The notes under the pieces are model-generated. The model worked only from the letters and a program-made list of their open reading frames with translations, made no database searches and had not been told where the DNA came from. Shown in pieces: positions 8,891 through 18,514 of a DNA stretch of 64,000 nt (positions within the stretch are counted from its first letter, which is position 1; the number at the start of each line of letters is the position of its first letter). Where the stretch lies: the NCBI GenBank assembly GCA_017860255.1, contig JAFNAR010000002.1, positions 90,389-154,388 on the forward strand. The letters run 5' to 3'. Source of the stretch: Bacteroidota bacterium (GTDB lineage Bacteria > Bacteroidota > Bacteroidia > Bacteroidales > P3). The translations under genes were made by a program, and so were the position numbers.

Positions 8891-8922
8891 AAAAAAGTGG
8901 CTACCCTTTTGAGGTAGTCACT
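8891..8922 (-). terminator. Intrinsic terminator of the adhesin gene
   Basis: On the minus strand, AGTGACTACC pairs with GGTAGCCACT (one wobble pair), followed by a run of T. It lies about 45 bp beyond the stop of the sorting-domain frame. Confidence 0.85.
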
Positions 8923-8966
8923 TCGTGTTTAGTTGTCTATTTATTTTAAATAGTACCTTCTGGTTA

Positions 8967-9380
8967 TTATTTTACTATTAACTTTTGGGTTCTATTTATT
9001 TGTTCATTTTGTAGTCTTACATAATATACGCCATTTGCCATATCACTTACATTTATGGTTTCTTCTACCTTATTGTTGTTTGCTTTGGTATTGATGGTGC
9101 TTATTATGCGGCCTTGTACGTCACTAATGGTAATCTTTACTTCGCCTTGTAAGCCTGTTACTACTAATTTAGTTTCTTGGCTGGCTGGGTTTGGATACAT
9201 AATTACACTTATTACGCTACCATCTATTTCACTTATGCCTAAGGTTAAGAAGGTTTGGGTTGTGCCATATTCTGTTATAGTTGCTGTAGTTGCAAAGGCT
9301 TTAAATTCATAGTTGGTTTCTGGTTCTATGCCGGTTAGTTGATATATTATGGTATCATTAACTGGTACTACGGTTACTGG
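8967..9380 (-). pseudogene. Out-of-frame C-terminal piece of the adhesin with T9SS type A sorting domain
   Basis: This frame is open from a TGA at 9381-9383 to 8967. It encodes the end of an FN3-like repeat (IYQLTGIEPETNYEFKAFATT) followed by a Por-secretion-tail domain: MYPNPASQETKLVV, then GVYYVRL and QKLIVK. That domain targets proteins to the type IX secretion system. It is the missing C-terminus of the giant protein encoded at 9374-15019 but sits in another frame, and the repeat it joins lacks about 35-40 residues in the middle. Its codons end in C more often (ACC, GGC, TTC) than those of the upstream repeats, suggesting a different origin or a recombination joint near 9374. Confidence 0.75.
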
Positions 9381-12300
9381 TCAGCTGGTAGAGTTACTAC
9401 TGTTGGTGGTGTTACTGTATTTGGAAGAGTTGTAAATGGAACTATAGAACCATAGATTGTAGTTGTAGTTGTAGCATAAGCTCTGTATTCATAAGAAGTA
9501 TTAGCTGTTAATGCAGATAAATTATATGTTAATGCACCTGTAGTTACTGGTTGATTATTCCATGTTGTTGTTCCTACTACTCTCCAATCAAAACCTTTTG
9601 CTGTTATTGGTTCAGAACCAGCTGTAATTGTTCCATTTAAGGTTGCTGAAGTTTGAGCAACTGATGTTGCTGCACTTGTTGCAACTGTTGGAGTAACTAT
9701 TGATAGGGTTGTAAAGCTAATATCTATACCTCTAACTGTATCTGTTGAAGTCATAGCAAAGGCTCTGTATGTGTATGATGTATTTGGAGTTAATGATTGT
9801 AGTGTATAAGTTATTGTTGTTCCTGTTGCTGATTGTACTGTCCATGTTGTTGCACTTGTTTCTTTCCATTCAAATCCTTGTGATAAGATTGGTGCTGTTC
9901 CTGGTGTAACTGTTCCATATAAAGTAGCTCCTATTTGTGTTAATCCTGAAACTGTATTAGTTGTTACAGTTGGAGGAACAATAGCTAATGTAGAGAAGTT
10001 TTGAGTTGTACCATAGTAAGTATTAGTAGCAGTAGTTGCAAAAGCTCTGTATTGGTAAGCAGTATTATCAGTTAATCCAGTTAGTTGATAGCTTGGATTT
10101 ATACCAGTTGCAGGTTGTGTATTCCAAGCACTTGCACTTGCTAACTTCCATTCGAAACCTTGATTCGAAATTGTTTCAGTACCAGCTATTACTGTTCCAT
10201 TCAATGTAGCTGTTGTTTGTGTTAATCCTATAACTGTATTAGTTGTAACTGTTGGTGGAGTTGACAATCCTTGTGTTATGAAGTTTTCTACATTACCATA
10301 AGTTCTTCCACTTGCAGTTTGAACATAAGCCCTTACATCATATTGAGTACTTGCTGTTAATCCTGTTGCATTTGCTGATATTGTTGCTATTCCAGATGCA
10401 GAAACATCAATTGCTCCTACCCATGTTGATGTAGTCGTTAATTTATATTCAAAACCTCTTGCTTGAATTGGCTCTGTTCCTTGTGCTATTGTTCCATTAA
10501 ATGTAGCTGTGGTTTGAGTTATATTTGTTATTGGTGTTGTTGTTACTGTTGGTGGGGTATTTGCAAGAGTTGTAAATTGTAATGTTGTTCCATAGGTTGT
10601 ATCTAAGGATGTTTCTACATAAGCTCTAAAGTCGTATTGAGTACTTGCGACTAAACCATTTAAAGCATATATAAATGGAGTTGTACCTGTAGAAACAGAA
10701 ACTGTAGTCCATGAACTTGCACTTGATTGTTTCCATTGGAAACCTTTAACTAAAATTGGATTTGTACCTTCTATGTAAGAACCATTTAATGTTGTTGAAG
10801 TTTGGGTTGTACCTATTTGCTGTGCTGTTGTAACAGTTGGCAATTGATAAGGAGGTGTTGTAGTTGTAAATGTTTGGGATACCCATGGAGAATAACTACC
10901 ATTACCACAATTTGCTCTTACATAGACAGTATAATTGGTATTAGAAGTTAACCCATTTAGTTGATAAAAAGGAGTATTATTTACATCAATAGGAGTTGAT
11001 GTAATGTCTGTCGTTATTTGCCAATTTATTTCACTTCCTCCTGCTGTCCAACTGATATTTGCTGAATTTGCTGCAATATCTGATATCGCCAAGCCTGTAG
11101 GAGTAAAACATAATGTTTGATTTGCTGAAATTACTGAAACATTGTCTATTGCAGATGGTGGAGTGTAATCCTGATTATTAAGTCTATTTATATAAACAAA
11201 AGCCAACCTTTTAACTCCCGCAATAGTATCAATAGTTAATTGAGCAGATTGCCATGTAGGATAATTAATAAACGAACCTAAACTCTTAATAGGGTTTGTT
11301 GGGAAACCATAAGAATCTGTAAATACATCAGATGTATCTATTAAATAAACTAATAATCCGGCGTATAAATAATTAGAACTAATATTTCCTTGGCATTTCC
11401 AATCAAAAGATAAATTAAATGAAGATGTATCTGTTCCAAAGTCAATATCCCTGTATGTATAAGAATAGAAACTACCTGTTGTTATTGCCCAAGACAATCC
11501 ATTATCATTAGAAATGTAATTTGCTTTTGTTCCACCTGTTGAGTTACCATTGCCAACAGAGTTTCCTACAAACCATTTATTATCGCTATTCGATAATGAT
11601 CTCCAAGCTAAATTTTCGATTGGATCTTCAAAATTACAAATGTATGGAAGGGTTGCAGGTTGTGATTTTGTAACAAATGAACATAAAGTAGACCATTCAG
11701 AATTACCATCAGAACATACTGAACGTACCCAAACATTGTATTGTGTTTGTGGGGTTAAGCCTGTTAATTGAAAAGGATTATCGTTTGTTGAAATTGCTGT
11801 TCCATTTACAGGATCTGTAATTAAAGACGCATTACCATAAACATATTCCCATGTTGTAGGAGAACCATTTCCTGTAAAGGTGATTGAAGCACTTGTATTT
11901 GTTATATTATTCGCATAAACACTTGTCGGACGTTGACATGTAGAATATGGTCTTACCTCAAAATTATCAATATGCATTGCATTACTTGCATTTGAAGTAG
12001 TAGATTCTGCATAAAACCCTATTTTAATATTTCCTGTATATGAAAGTGATGTTGATGGATCAAACAAAGGTAATATTATACGAGTTGGAATATTTGTGAT
12101 ATTATTTAGAACTCTTGTTGCTCCTGTTGCATTTGACCAAATTGTTGCATTTGTTGCATTCCATGTCAAACCATCATCAGTTGAAACTACAACTGCAAAT
12201 CTATCATCAGTTCCATTTGTCCCTGCAGCATCAGTACTATATGATGCAGTATAAAAAACGTCAAATTCTAATTGTGCTAGATTTGTTCCATCTCCCAAAC

Positions 12301-15019
12301 TAATAGATGGCGATATTAGCCAATATTTACAACTTGTTCCAGATACACTAACATTAGCATTATGAGTTATATTTGAATTCCAACGCCATCCAGTAGAAGA
12401 AGATGTTACAAAACTCAAAATTGCATTACCCGTTGCAGGTAATATTCCTTCTTTTTTTTCCCAACAAGGAGTTGGAGGTACTGATTCAGAAAATGTTTCT
12501 ATATTTGTTGGAACAGTTAAATTAACACATGTCGTTTCAAATGATATTGTATTTGAATAATCAGATGTATCAGTTGAAGAACATAATGAACGCATTCTTG
12601 CTTGATAGTAACTGCCAGAGGTTAAACCTAATAAAAGATAAGGGTTTGATGATGTTTGAACTTGAGACCATTCATTATCAGATGACGATTTGTATTCAAC
12701 TATCCAATTTGTTGCAGAACCCGCTTCATTCCAATATAAGTATACAGAATTCGATGTAGGAACAGAATCAGCTAATGCAGAAGGTCGAGAACATATAACT
12801 TCTAAACTTAAATTATCAACTGCAGCAGGAGGTTGAATAGGAGTAGGATAATTTGCATTCCTCCAATGAATTAATAAACGCCATGTTCTACCTGCTAAAT
12901 TAGGGAATTGAATAGTATTTATAGACATCTCTTTTGTTTGCCAATAAATTGAATCTGCTAAATATTGCTGTCCTTCACCACCTGTATAGTTCCCTATTTG
13001 TGCAGATGTTTCTAACCCATTTCGTGGGTTATCCCCAGCTGTGATATTTGCATCCAAAGGTACCCAATACATTCTTAAGAAATCATTTAAATAGCTATTT
13101 CCCTTTGCTTTCCAGTTAAATTTAAGTTTAAGTTCCCCAACACCTTCAGGAACAGCAAAATCACGGTAAGCATATACTTTCGATACACCAGCTGTACCTC
13201 CAGCAGTATAAGCATTTGTTACTCCCAAATCATTAGAAATATAAAGAGAATTTGTACCTAACGTATCTGTAGCAGATCCAATAAACCATTGATTTGTTTG
13301 AGTTCCATTTATAAATGTCCATCCAGAATTATCGGTTGAATTTTCAAAATCGGTTGAGTATGGTAGTTGAGTTTCAGGAGCTGGTGTTGTTACGGTAACA
13401 ATATTGCTAAATAAACCTCCACAATTGTGACGAACTGCAAATTTATATGTTGTTTGAGGATTTAATCCTGTTATTGTGTAAGGCATTGGTGTTGTTGCTG
13501 TAATTGTAATAGCATTTGCTGTATTTAAAGTATCAAAAGTTGAAGCTTCACCATAAACCATCTGCCATCCATTAGCATCATTAACATCTATATTTTGCAT
13601 CCAATTTAAATCGACTTCTGTTGAAGAACGAAGACTTGAAGTTAAATTATAGGTATATAAACAAGTAGGTATCTCTGAAACAGAAACATCATCTAAACAA
13701 AAATAAAAACCTCCAGGTAAAGAATTTCTAACAAATGCAATACGGTAATTACCAACATAAGAGTTTAAATATACTTCATGAAATAGCCATGAATTTGATT
13801 GAATTTCTGGGCCATAAATTCTTACAAAATTTGAAGTGTCAGCAGCTGAAGATAAATCTCCATTTGTTGTTACATCATAAATATATAATGATATATCATT
13901 TCGATAGGTGGCAGAATAAGCTTTTGTCCAGAAATTTATCATTTCATTTCCTGTTAAAGAAAATATAGGAGTTATTAACCAATCTGAATTCAAATTAGAA
14001 TTATTTGGAACTACATACATTATTGCAGTTCCGAGACCTGTATGTGTGTAACCTGCAAGAGGGGATCTAGCCCATTTATAAGTTGAATTAGCACCATTTA
14101 TGTTTATCCAACATTTTGGAGCAGTAGCATTACCAGGTAAATTAACAGAATCCCAAGTCGATTCAAACCCTTCACTCCAAGGAAGAGATTCAGATGTAAT
14201 TACATCACATGGCGTTAAGAAAGGAACTTCTGTAGTCCATTCACTCTGTTCAGTAGAACAATCACTTTGCACTCTAACTTTATATCTTGAGGTAGGATTT
14301 AATCCTGTAATTGTGCAAGAATTAGATGTTATTCCTGTCATGGTTTGTGCATTTGACCAGTTGTTTGATGAAGCAAGCATATATTGAACGTTCCATAAAG
14401 AACCTGTTGCATCAGTCCAACCTACTTGAGCATTATTACCTATTATATTGGATACAGTAACATTTGTTGGTTTATGACATGAAGAAACAAATAGATTTGG
14501 TCCTGTTACATCATCAATAAAAATAGATGATCCTACATTATCAACTACTTTAATTGCAACATAAATATTTTGTTCCGTATATGCTGATAAATCAACATTA
14601 TATTGAGTCCAAGCTGTTGTTAGATTCCTTTGTGTTAAAGTAAGCAATGCGGCAGATGTAAATGAGGTAGTAAGATTATCAGTTGTTGAAACAAAAACCT
14701 GAATTGTATCTACACCTGCATAATAATAATTTGTTGCAAGCCAAAATGAGAAATTGGCATTATTAGAAGTTACTGATAATTTTGGTGTGATTAACCATCT
14801 TGTGCATCCATAACTTTCATTTCTAGAGTAAGCACTCTTTGTTCCCGTATGAGTCATAACTGTAGAACTCGCCCAGGCATTTTGACCTGATGTTGAGATT
14901 GCTGTCCAATCATTTGGAGGGAATGTTGACCCTTCAAAACTTTCATTTAATGTGGTTTGTGTCCACCCTTGCATGACAAAAAACATAATTGCCATTGCAA
15001 AAAATAGAAATCGTTTCAT
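9374..15019 (-). CDS. Giant secreted adhesin-like protein with FN3 and cleaved-adhesin/MAM-like modules
   Basis: 1881 residues with a clear signal peptide (MKRFLFFAMAIMFFVMQGWTQ). About five ~150-170-residue jelly-roll modules follow, beginning with phrases such as LNESFEGSTFPPNDW and carrying W(L/I)I(T/S)P, of the cleaved-adhesin/choice-of-anchor-J type. They alternate with fibronectin type III domains (GLNPxTxYKVRVRS). The last ~500 residues are five related ~90-residue repeats (PPTVTTNTV...TTATLNGT...QGFEWK...YRAFATT). The frame ends at PADQ inside a sixth, shortened repeat, just before the sorting domain continues in another frame. As written it cannot be sorted by T9SS. The LytTR pair upstream and phased repeats ahead of its promoter suggest regulated expression. 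Confidence 0.85.
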   Translation of the reverse strand: MKRFLFFAMAIMFFVMQGWTQTTLNESFEGSTFPPNDWTAISTSGQNAWASSTVMTHTGTKSAYSRNESYGCTRWLITPKLSVTSNNANFSFWLATNYYYAGVDTIQVFVSTTDNLTTSFTSAALLTLTQRNLTTAWTQYNVDLSAYTEQNIYVAIKVVDNVGSSIFIDDVTGPNLFVSSCHKPTNVTVSNIIGNNAQVGWTDATGSLWNVQYMLASSNNWSNAQTMTGITSNSCTITGLNPTSRYKVRVQSDCSTEQSEWTTEVPFLTPCDVITSESLPWSEGFESTWDSVNLPGNATAPKCWININGANSTYKWARSPLAGYTHTGLGTAIMYVVPNNSNLNSDWLITPIFSLTGNEMINFWTKAYSATYRNDISLYIYDVTTNGDLSSAADTSNFVRIYGPEIQSNSWLFHEVYLNSYVGNYRIAFVRNSLPGGFYFCLDDVSVSEIPTCLYTYNLTSSLRSSTEVDLNWMQNIDVNDANGWQMVYGEASTFDTLNTANAITITATTPMPYTITGLNPQTTYKFAVRHNCGGLFSNIVTVTTPAPETQLPYSTDFENSTDNSGWTFINGTQTNQWFIGSATDTLGTNSLYISNDLGVTNAYTAGGTAGVSKVYAYRDFAVPEGVGELKLKFNWKAKGNSYLNDFLRMYWVPLDANITAGDNPRNGLETSAQIGNYTGGEGQQYLADSIYWQTKEMSINTIQFPNLAGRTWRLLIHWRNANYPTPIQPPAAVDNLSLEVICSRPSALADSVPTSNSVYLYWNEAGSATNWIVEYKSSSDNEWSQVQTSSNPYLLLGLTSGSYYQARMRSLCSSTDTSDYSNTISFETTCVNLTVPTNIETFSESVPPTPCWEKKEGILPATGNAILSFVTSSSTGWRWNSNITHNANVSVSGTSCKYWLISPSISLGDGTNLAQLEFDVFYTASYSTDAAGTNGTDDRFAVVVSTDDGLTWNATNATIWSNATGATRVLNNITNIPTRIILPLFDPSTSLSYTGNIKIGFYAESTTSNASNAMHIDNFEVRPYSTCQRPTSVYANNITNTSASITFTGNGSPTTWEYVYGNASLITDPVNGTAISTNDNPFQLTGLTPQTQYNVWVRSVCSDGNSEWSTLCSFVTKSQPATLPYICNFEDPIENLAWRSLSNSDNKWFVGNSVGNGNSTGGTKANYISNDNGLSWAITTGSFYSYTYRDIDFGTDTSSFNLSFDWKCQGNISSNYLYAGLLVYLIDTSDVFTDSYGFPTNPIKSLGSFINYPTWQSAQLTIDTIAGVKRLAFVYINRLNNQDYTPPSAIDNVSVISANQTLCFTPTGLAISDIAANSANISWTAGGSEINWQITTDITSTPIDVNNTPFYQLNGLTSNTNYTVYVRANCGNGSYSPWVSQTFTTTTPPYQLPTVTTAQQIGTTQTSTTLNGSYIEGTNPILVKGFQWKQSSASSWTTVSVSTGTTPFIYALNGLVASTQYDFRAYVETSLDTTYGTTLQFTTLANTPPTVTTTPITNITQTTATFNGTIAQGTEPIQARGFEYKLTTTSTWVGAIDVSASGIATISANATGLTASTQYDVRAYVQTASGRTYGNVENFITQGLSTPPTVTTNTVIGLTQTTATLNGTVIAGTETISNQGFEWKLASASAWNTQPATGINPSYQLTGLTDNTAYQYRAFATTATNTYYGTTQNFSTLAIVPPTVTTNTVSGLTQIGATLYGTVTPGTAPILSQGFEWKETSATTWTVQSATGTTITYTLQSLTPNTSYTYRAFAMTSTDTVRGIDISFTTLSIVTPTVATSAATSVAQTSATLNGTITAGSEPITAKGFDWRVVGTTTWNNQPVTTGALTYNLSALTANTSYEYRAYATTTTTIYGSIVPFTTLPNTVTPPTVVTLPADQ

Positions 15020-15126
15020 TTTGTTTTTGTTTTTAATTATTTAATATGGTATTACTTTAAGTTACAACACAAAATATTGAGAAATAGATCCAAATATTTA
15101 GATATTATTTTTCTATAAGTTGAGGG

Positions 15127-15134
15127 CAAAGGTA
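15127..15134 (-). promoter_or_regulatory. -7 promoter box for the adhesin gene
   Basis: The minus strand reads TACCTTTG, an exact TAnnTTTG, about 108 bp before the adhesin ATG. No TTTG occurs 19-21 bp upstream (the nearest is 27 bp away), so the promoter looks activator-dependent. The candidate LytTR sites begin 35 bp upstream of the box. Confidence 0.6.
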
Positions 15135-15168
15135 TGAGATTGACTTATTATAATGAAGAGGCAAATAA

Positions 15169-15223
15169 TGGAATGCCATATAATTAGTATGAAATGTCGG
15201 AATTTTAGGATGAAATGGCAGAA
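15169..15223. promoter_or_regulatory. Three direct repeats with 21-bp period, candidate LytTR operator
   Basis: TGGAATGCC at 15169, TGAAATGTC at 15190 and TGAAATGGC at 15211 are spaced exactly 21 bp apart. The consensus is TGRAATGNC, and the last two extend to GAA. LytTR regulators (AgrA, AlgR type) bind pairs of ~9-bp direct repeats separated by ~12 bp, i.e. the same 21-bp spacing. They lie between the LytTR regulator gene and the adhesin promoter. Confidence 0.55.
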
Positions 15224-15227
15224 AGAT

Positions 15228-15977
15228 TTATTTATCCAACCATTTTAAGAAATGATGTACCCTATCACGACCCACAAAAATATCAATATCGCATTGGGGG
15301 GTAAGAACAATTTTAAGTGACCTGTTCGAATATCTTATTATTTCATCAATTGCTTCAATTGAAGCAATACATTTTCTTGATACTTTAAAAAATAATTTTG
15401 GATCAAGCATAAATTCTAAATTTTCTATTGTATAGTCTACAATATATTTATTATTGTCTTTTGTGATTAAGAAATTATTCCTATCACAAGAATAGACGTA
15501 AGCAATATTATTTACATCAACAACAATAAGTTTTGCCCCTAATTTTATGACAAACCTATTTTTATAATTATTCTCGTTCGATTTAGGTATAATCTTGTTT
15601 ATTCTGTTTATATATGAATCAAAATCGTTTATTTTTAGGAACTTATTAACCGACTGAATCAAATCTTCATCAATAATGGGTTTTAGTAAATAACCAATAG
15701 AGTTTTCTTTAAATGCTCTTATTGCATATTCATTGTAGGCTGTTACAAAAATAACAGGAGTTTTAATTTCTAAATGTTCAAAGATTTCAAAGCTAATACC
15801 ATCCTTTAGTTGAATGTCCATAAATAATAGGTCAACCGTGTTTTCGCTTAACCATTCAATGCTTTCTTTAACCGAACTTAATATTTTAACAACGTCAAGC
15901 TCAGGAAAATATTTATTTAATAAATCCTTTAGTTCTTCTTGACTTAGCGGTTCATCTTCAATTATTGCTACTTTCAT
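15228..15977 (-). CDS. LytTR-family response regulator
   Basis: An N-terminal receiver domain has the acidic pocket IIEDE (residues 5-9), phospho-acceptor D54 in LLFMDIQL, T78 in FVTAY and K98 in LLKPI. Residues ~140-245 form a LytTR DNA-binding domain (FVIKLGAKLIVVDVNNIAYVYS ... VSRKCIASIEAI). The total of 249 residues is normal. Its start overlaps the stop of the histidine kinase by 4 bp, so the two form one coupled operon. Three 21-bp-phased repeats directly after its stop codon suggest that it controls the downstream adhesin gene. Confidence 0.92.
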   Translation of the reverse strand: MKVAIIEDEPLSQEELKDLLNKYFPELDVVKILSSVKESIEWLSENTVDLLFMDIQLKDGISFEIFEHLEIKTPVIFVTAYNEYAIRAFKENSIGYLLKPIIDEDLIQSVNKFLKINDFDSYINRINKIIPKSNENNYKNRFVIKLGAKLIVVDVNNIAYVYSCDRNNFLITKDNNKYIVDYTIENLEFMLDPKLFFKVSRKCIASIEAIDEIIRYSNRSLKIVLTPQCDIDIFVGRDRVHHFLKWLDK

Positions 15978-16972
15978 AATAATGGTATTTTTACGACAAA
16001 GTTCTTACTATCATTAATGATTTCAATATCCTTTGAACAAAGAATATCATATTTTTGATTTAGATTTTTTAGTCCAACTCCAGTAGAATCTATTATTGTT
16101 GTTTTCTTAATAATATTATTCTCAACTATTATTTTATTATTTTCTGTATAAATATATACATTTAAAGGATTATCTGAATAAATAGAATTATGTTTTACTG
16201 CATTTTCAATAAGTAATTGTAACGACAATGGAATAATTCGCTTTTTTTTTAACTTCTCATCAATATTATAACTAACATTTAGCCCATCTTCATAACGAAT
16301 TTGAAGAATTTCAATATATTTTTTTATAAACTCTATTTCTTCTTCCAAACTAACAATATCATTTTCCATATTGATTAAAACATATCGATAAACAGAAGAT
16401 AATTTCTGAGTATATTTAACTGCTTTGTCTTGATTTCTTTTTATTAGAGAAATTGATACGCTTAAACTATTAAAAAGAAAATGAGGATTTAATTGATTCT
16501 TTAATTGAGTATATTTAAGCTTTTCTTTTTCTAACTCACTTTGTTTGTATTTATTGTAATAATAAATTGTCTCCAATAAAATTAAAATAAAGATACTTTC
16601 GACATTTGAAATGAAAAAATATTTTCCTTGAAAAATATTTGAAAAATATTCATTTATATTTATTGGTCTCATAAATATATTTTGGAAAATAAACGTAATG
16701 ATATTTGATATTATAAGGATATATATCACTTTTATTATAAATACCTTTTTTTTCTCTCTATGTTTTAAATTCTTATTTAAAAGGATTACTCCTATATTGA
16801 ATAAAAGAATTATAATGGAAATTATGATGATATTTATAATTAGATATCGTATTATAACATCAGAATTTAAATCACGAAAAATTAAAATATCGATAGGTAA
16901 AAAGAATAAAATAGGAATAATCACTGTAATGATATACATTGCAAATATTTTTTTTAGTCCTTTTGTATGCAT
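15974..16972 (-). CDS. LytS-type sensor histidine kinase
   Basis: 332 residues. Four hydrophobic segments in residues ~10-135 form the membrane sensor, followed by a coiled linker (SELEKEKLKYTQLKNQ). The His_kinase domain has the phospho-acceptor H164 in QLNPHFLFNSL, an N-box LLIENAVKH and a glycine box TGVGLKNL. There is no extracytoplasmic sensor domain of note, so the signal is unknown. It is the first gene of a two-gene operon with the LytTR regulator and has a -7 box just upstream. Confidence 0.9.
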   Translation of the reverse strand: MHTKGLKKIFAMYIITVIIPILFFLPIDILIFRDLNSDVIIRYLIINIIIISIIILLFNIGVILLNKNLKHREKKKVFIIKVIYILIISNIITFIFQNIFMRPININEYFSNIFQGKYFFISNVESIFILILLETIYYYNKYKQSELEKEKLKYTQLKNQLNPHFLFNSLSVSISLIKRNQDKAVKYTQKLSSVYRYVLINMENDIVSLEEEIEFIKKYIEILQIRYEDGLNVSYNIDEKLKKKRIIPLSLQLLIENAVKHNSIYSDNPLNVYIYTENNKIIVENNIIKKTTIIDSTGVGLKNLNQKYDILCSKDIEIINDSKNFVVKIPLL

Positions 16973-16995
16973 TTCAATATTCTTTTTTCTAATCG

Positions 16996-17003
16996 CAAAA
17001 GTA
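16996..17003 (-). promoter_or_regulatory. -7 promoter box for the LytS/LytTR operon
   Basis: The minus strand reads TACTTTTG, 23 bp before the kinase ATG at 16972. Confidence 0.55.
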
Positions 17004-17134
17004 CATTTTTTTTTCTAATCAGTTAGGATTATTTTCCTTTATAGATATCTCTCTACTAAATTAAATTTGAAAATAAATTTTGTCCCTTTAGTTTTAATAT
17101 ATTATAGATAATATATTCGGATTGATTTTTTTTG

Positions 17135-17142
17135 TATTTTTG
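17135..17142 (+). promoter_or_regulatory. -7 promoter box for the cysK-cysE leader
   Basis: TATTTTTG matches TAnnTTTG. A transcript from here would carry a leader of about 430 nt before cysK, including the small Cys-rich ORF at 17216. The interval 17004-17134 holds nothing else recognisable. Confidence 0.5.
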
Positions 17143-17215
17143 CCAACAATATTTTACCATCTATGGTAATTCAAAACAATACCTTATAAGGGGTAACAAC
17201 TTAAAATTAAATATT

Positions 17216-17311
17216 ATGTACTTCATCGATTTATTAAAACAAGCTCAAAAAAATCAACAATTTTTGATCCTTAATTTACGATATTGTTGTTGTATGCAAT
17301 ATATATTTTAG
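17216..17311 (+). CDS. Candidate Cys/Met-rich leader peptide of the cysteine operon
   Basis: A 31-codon ORF begins with ATG at 17216 and ends at TAG (17309-17311). Its C-terminal part reads LRYCCCMQYIF: three consecutive TGT codons followed by ATG. The Cys run sits 6 codons from the stop and about 270 bp ahead of cysK-cysE. A run of codons for the pathway end product is the hallmark of translational attenuation leaders. There is no Shine-Dalgarno, but an A/T-rich stretch precedes the ATG, as is common in this phylum. Its function is inferred only from position and codon content. Confidence 0.6.
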   Translation: MYFIDLLKQAQKNQQFLILNLRYCCCMQYIF

Positions 17312-17578
17312 TTTATATTCTCTATAAACACCCTAAAAGGCTTAAATTTCGAAGTATTTAAATTTACGATGACATTATGTTTATTGTAAATGTAAAATCC
17401 CATTATTAATTTATCAAACTCAATAGGATAATTTTATTTCAATGGGTTGTTATCTATTAAAATTTTACAATAAATAATTCAGGAATAAATTCCTATTGAT
17501 TTTTTTAGCCCTCCAAATGTTATAGTATACATATAGGTATATATTAAACAGCAATTGTTAAACAAATAAATATTTTTT
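17312..17578 (+). promoter_or_regulatory. cysK leader with competing inverted repeats (possible attenuator)
   Basis: Several short complementary pairs overlap or nest here. TAAATTT (17344) pairs with AAATTTA downstream, which itself overlaps ATTTAC that can pair with GTAAAT. CCCATT near 17400 can pair with AATGGG near 17443. AGGAATAAATTCCT near 17480 is a small hairpin followed by a T-rich run at about 17501-17508. This could be a terminator/antiterminator arrangement, but the stems are weak and I could not fold it. Confidence 0.35.
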
Positions 17579-18508
17579 ATGAAGATAGCAAATAATATGT
17601 CTGAACTAATAGGTAATACACCATTAGTAAAATTAAACAAAATTACAGAAAACAGCTTTGCCGATGTTGTTGCAAAGCTTGATTTTTTTAATCCAACAAA
17701 TTCTATTAAAGATAGAGCAGGATGGGCAATGATTGATGATGCCGAAAAAAATGGATTAATAAACAAACAAAGTGTAATAATTGAACCAACAAGTGGAAAC
17801 ACAGGAATTGCACTTGCTTTTACATGTGTGATAAAGGGCTATAGGTTAATTCTTACAATGCCTGAAAGTATGAGTATTGAACGCAGAAAATTATTAAAGG
17901 GATTAGGTGCTGAATTAGTTTTAACTCCTGCAATTTTAGGTATGAAAGGAGCAATTGAAAAAGCAGAAGAACTTTCAAAATCAATACCAAATTCTTTTAT
18001 TCCGCAACAATTTCAAAATAAATCTAATTCCATGATTCATAAGATAACTACAGCGAAAGAGATTTGGACTGATACAGATGGAAGGGTAGATATAATTGTT
18101 GCAGGTGTTGGGACTGGAGGAACAATTACAGGAGTATCGGAAGAATTAAAGAGAATAAAGCCAGAAATAATTAGCATTGCTGTTGAACCAGAATCTTCAC
18201 CAGTATTATCGGGAGGATTACCTTCTTTACACAAAATACAAGGTATAGGAGCAGGATTTATTCCTGAAGTATTTAATAAAAACATTATTGATGGTATTAT
18301 TCAGGTAAGTAATGACAATGCAATAAATACAGCTCAACGACTAATAAGAGAAGAAGGTATTATGTGTGGCATTTCATCTGGGGCTGCAGTATGGGCTGCA
18401 ATTCAGATTGCAAAAGAGAAAGAAAATAAGGACAAACTTATTGTTGTGATATTGCCTGATACTGCGGAAAGATATTTAAGTACAGATTTGTATGATTTTA
18501 ATTTATAA
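17579..18508 (+). CDS. cysK: Cysteine synthase A (O-acetylserine sulfhydrylase)
   Basis: PLP enzyme that makes cysteine from O-acetylserine and sulfide, 309 residues. The N-terminal IGNTPLVKL motif, PLP-binding K44 in NSIKDRAG, the substrate loop TSGNTG (71-76) and the phosphate-binding loop GTGGT (178-182) are all present. C-terminal [12 protein letters not shown] is conserved. It lies 6 bp before cysE, the enzyme supplying O-acetylserine, so the two form a cysteine-synthesis operon. It is preceded by a long leader with a CysCysCysMet mini-ORF, suggesting regulation by sulfur amino acid supply. Confidence 0.95.
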   Translation: MKIANNMSELIGNTPLVKLNKITENSFADVVAKLDFFNPTNSIKDRAGWAMIDDAEKNGLINKQSVIIEPTSGNTGIALAFTCVIKGYRLILTMPESMSIERRKLLKGLGAELVLTPAILGMKGAIEKAEELSKSIPNSFIPQQFQNKSNSMIHKITTAKEIWTDTDGRVDIIVAGVGTGGTITGVSEELKRIKPEIISIAVEPESSPVLSGGLPSLHKIQGIGAGFIPEVFNKNIIDGIIQVSNDNAINTAQRLIREEGIMCGISSGAAVWAAIQIAKEKENKDKLIVVILPDTAERYLSTDLYDFNL

Positions 18509-18514
18509 GTAAAG

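Noticed and set aside
17312..17578. Known sulfur riboswitch class ahead of cysK
   Set aside because: I could not match the leader to SAM or other recognised riboswitch cores. The Cys-codon ORF explains the region better.
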